Assembly (NCBI GenBank): GCA_031255325.1
Contig: JAIRST010000035.1
Location: 1 to 16,082 of the forward strand
Direction of reading: 5' to 3'
DNA from: Holosporales bacterium
GTDB lineage: Bacteria; Pseudomonadota; Alphaproteobacteria; UBA3830; JAIRMZ01
Length of the DNA stretch: 16,082 nt
In this document: positions 14,815-16,082 of the stretch, piece after piece
How the letters are laid out: each line of letters opens with the position of its first letter
How positions within the stretch are numbered: position 1 is the stretch's first letter
Translations under genes and position numbers: made by a program
Notes under the pieces: generated by a model
What the model was told of the DNA's origin: nothing
What the model saw: the letters and a program-made list of their open reading frames with translations, nothing else
The model's database searches: none

Positions 14815-14842
14815 TTGACTTTTTAGGATAAGGTGGTATATT
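14815..14842 (+). promoter_or_regulatory. Sigma-70-type promoter of the terminal proline-rich protein gene
   Basis: TTGACT at 14815-14820, a 16-base spacer and TATATT at 14837-14842. The leader to ATG 14918 is about 70 bases, almost purely G, A and T, and ends with AAGGGAG before the start codon. Confidence 0.75.
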
Positions 14843-14917
14843 AGGTGTGGATGATGATGGTAAGAAGAAGAAAGAGTAAGGAAGAGTAGAGGGAAGAAGG
14901 GAAGGGAGACTTTAGAA

Positions 14918-16082
14918 ATGAAAAGGATTTTGCTTTCGTCAGTATCGCTGGTGTGTTTAGTGCAGAGTCATGCGCCGTTAAGGGCTATGGATCCTTCGGG
15001 ATATTTTCCTTTTGATGTTAACAGCATCACTGCGGATAATTACGCTATTCAGCGTATGCAGATGATGGGGATGATTCGAACGCGGATGCTGTTTCTTGAG
15101 GTGCAACAGAATATACATTTGCTGTCAGAGATTTATCAATTTTTTGGAATATTGGAAGGTATTGGCATCTCCTTTAGGGAAAGGGAGGAGCGATCCCGGC
15201 AGTTAAGAGAGCGAGTGGAGGCATTCAATGCCATAATGGGGCAGATAAGTCGGATAAGTCAGAATGACGTTTCAACAGCTCCTGTTAATGGCGTTTCAAC
15301 AATCGTTCCTGTTATAGAGGAAAGCCTTCCGCCAGAATATGTGCCTATATCAATAGATCTCTCTGCTGTTGTTGCCCAACCTGTCGTCGTACCAGAAGCT
15401 CTTCCCTCCTCCCCTGCAGATGTCTTGAGCCAAATGGAAGGTGTCTCCTCCATAGGAGAGGGCGGTCAAGTTACGGAGGATACCTTTTTTATGCGTTCTT
15501 CAGAAATGGGCGCAGCTTTAAGTGGTGTAGAAAATATACTGGAGGAAGCAGTATCTCAAGGGGAACAAGTATCTCAAGGGGAACAAGTATCTCCAGGGGA
15601 ACAAGTATCTCCAGAGCAAATAACACGTGCGCGTGAAATGGCGTCAAACATAAGAAGGCAGGTTTCTGTACGCAATACATTCAGCGAGAGAGGAAGAGAA
15701 TATACCCGTTTTAGGGGACAGCTCCCTACCGTACAACGAGATATGGCGCAATTGATGGGGCTGCTTAACCAAATACTGCCATACCTTACCCTTCGATCCT
15801 CCTCCCCGTCGCAAACGCCAATCGTACCTACACGTACACCTACTTCTCCGCAGCAGCAGCCAGTTCCAGTTCTAGCTCCGAATCCGGTTGATCTAGGGCA
15901 AACGTCCTCGCAAAATACCTCGGATGTAGATCCGATAATCGGAGATACGTCTACGCTTGTGCAAGATCCAGTCGTCAATGCGCCTCCTACACCTACACCT
16001 CCTGTGCAGCAGCCGGATCCAGATCCGGTACAGGTGGTCCCTGCGCCTACGACGCTCACACCTGCGCCTGCCCCTGCTGTGC
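14918..16082 (+). CDS. Exported proline-rich repeat protein, 5' part (runs off window)
   Basis: I do not recognise this protein. The frame is open from ATG 14918 to the right edge (388 codons, no stop). The start follows GAAGGGAG at suitable spacing, a promoter lies upstream, and residues 1-23 form a signal peptide (MKRILLSSVSLVCLVQSHA, cleavage perhaps at LRA). Residues about 30-105 look helical, with Met/Gln/Arg-rich stretches (AIQRMQMMGMIRTRM). A linker rich in Pro, Val and Ser follows, then four hexapeptide units VSQGEQ/VSPGEQ near residues 212-235, another helical segment (about 235-285), and a long Pro/Thr/Gln/Asp-rich tail with DPDPV- and TPTPP-type runs. The layout suggests a secreted or envelope-anchored protein with an extended spacer; function is unknown. 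Confidence 0.85.
   Translation, partial: MKRILLSSVSLVCLVQSHAPLRAMDPSGYFPFDVNSITADNYAIQRMQMMGMIRTRMLFLEVQQNIHLLSEIYQFFGILEGIGISFREREERSRQLRERVEAFNAIMGQISRISQNDVSTAPVNGVSTIVPVIEESLPPEYVPISIDLSAVVAQPVVVPEALPSSPADVLSQMEGVSSIGEGGQVTEDTFFMRSSEMGAALSGVENILEEAVSQGEQVSQGEQVSPGEQVSPEQITRAREMASNIRRQVSVRNTFSERGREYTRFRGQLPTVQRDMAQLMGLLNQILPYLTLRSSSPSQTPIVPTRTPTSPQQQPVPVLAPNPVDLGQTSSQNTSDVDPIIGDTSTLVQDPVVNAPPTPTPPVQQPDPDPVQVVPAPTTLTPAPAPAV
15551..15619 (+). repeat. 18-bp tandem repeat inside the proline-rich protein gene
   Basis: GTATCTCAAGGGGAACAA occurs at 15551-15568 and 15569-15586, again with one change at 15587-15604, and as a shortened, diverged unit at 15605-15619. It encodes VSQGEQ/VSPGEQ in frame. 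Confidence 0.95.

Noticed and set aside
15574..16059. - strand 161-codon Gly/Thr/Cys/Val-rich frame
   Set aside because: Antisense to the proline-rich exported protein, whose + strand frame is open for 388 codons with promoter, ribosome binding site and signal peptide.

Overview
The window looks like part of a Gram-negative, host-associated alphaproteobacterial chromosome. The bS21 protein, GyrB, RluB-type pseudouridine synthase and YqgE all read as alphaproteobacterial by eye. The accessory content (leucine-rich repeats, fimbria-like proteins, large unrecognised exported proteins, low-complexity repeat proteins) fits a symbiont or intracellular lineage such as Holosporales/Rickettsiales. That finer placement is inference and weak. 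Base composition is AT-leaning, and standard stop codons (TAA, TGA) close the recognised genes.

Layout. Positions 1-209 hold the 3' end of a leucine-rich-repeat gene. A roughly 300-base gap with strong potential RNA structure follows. A SulP anion transporter (510-2246) and a large exported protein of unknown function with an outer-membrane-like C terminus (2351-4447) lie on the + strand. The - strand then carries rluB (4674-5438) and gyrB (5564-7954), upstream of which is a 360-base gene-poor stretch. On the + strand sit two paralogous short CS1/alpha-fimbria-like subunits (8398-8817, 9090-9584) and a periplasmic pilus chaperone (9809-10534). No usher or adhesin gene is visible here. Positions 10535-11389 have no convincing gene but contain an 85-base direct repeat. 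The - strand resumes with rpsU (11390-11593), a striking exported protein with an acidic repeat half and a basic repeat half (11709-13133), yqgE (13329-13925), then tRNA-Gly(TCC) and tRNA-Tyr(GTA). A gene-poor, strongly cytosine-depleted stretch leads to a good promoter and the first 388 codons of a proline-rich exported protein that runs off the window (14918-16082).

How it fits together. Housekeeping genes (gyrB, rluB, rpsU, yqgE, tRNAs) are interspersed with an envelope or surface set: transporter, putative barrel protein, fimbrial parts and two low-complexity exported proteins. The fimbrial trio is the most coherent local system. The two subunit genes have matching sigma-70-like promoters and a matching 5' leader (GRAAGTAAG followed by a 6-bp hairpin directly before the ribosome binding site). 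The first subunit gene is closed by a strong terminator, so the subunits are probably transcribed separately and heavily. The chaperone leader shares only the GRAAGTAAG segment. The most unusual single protein is the acidic/basic charge-segregated one at 11709-13133.
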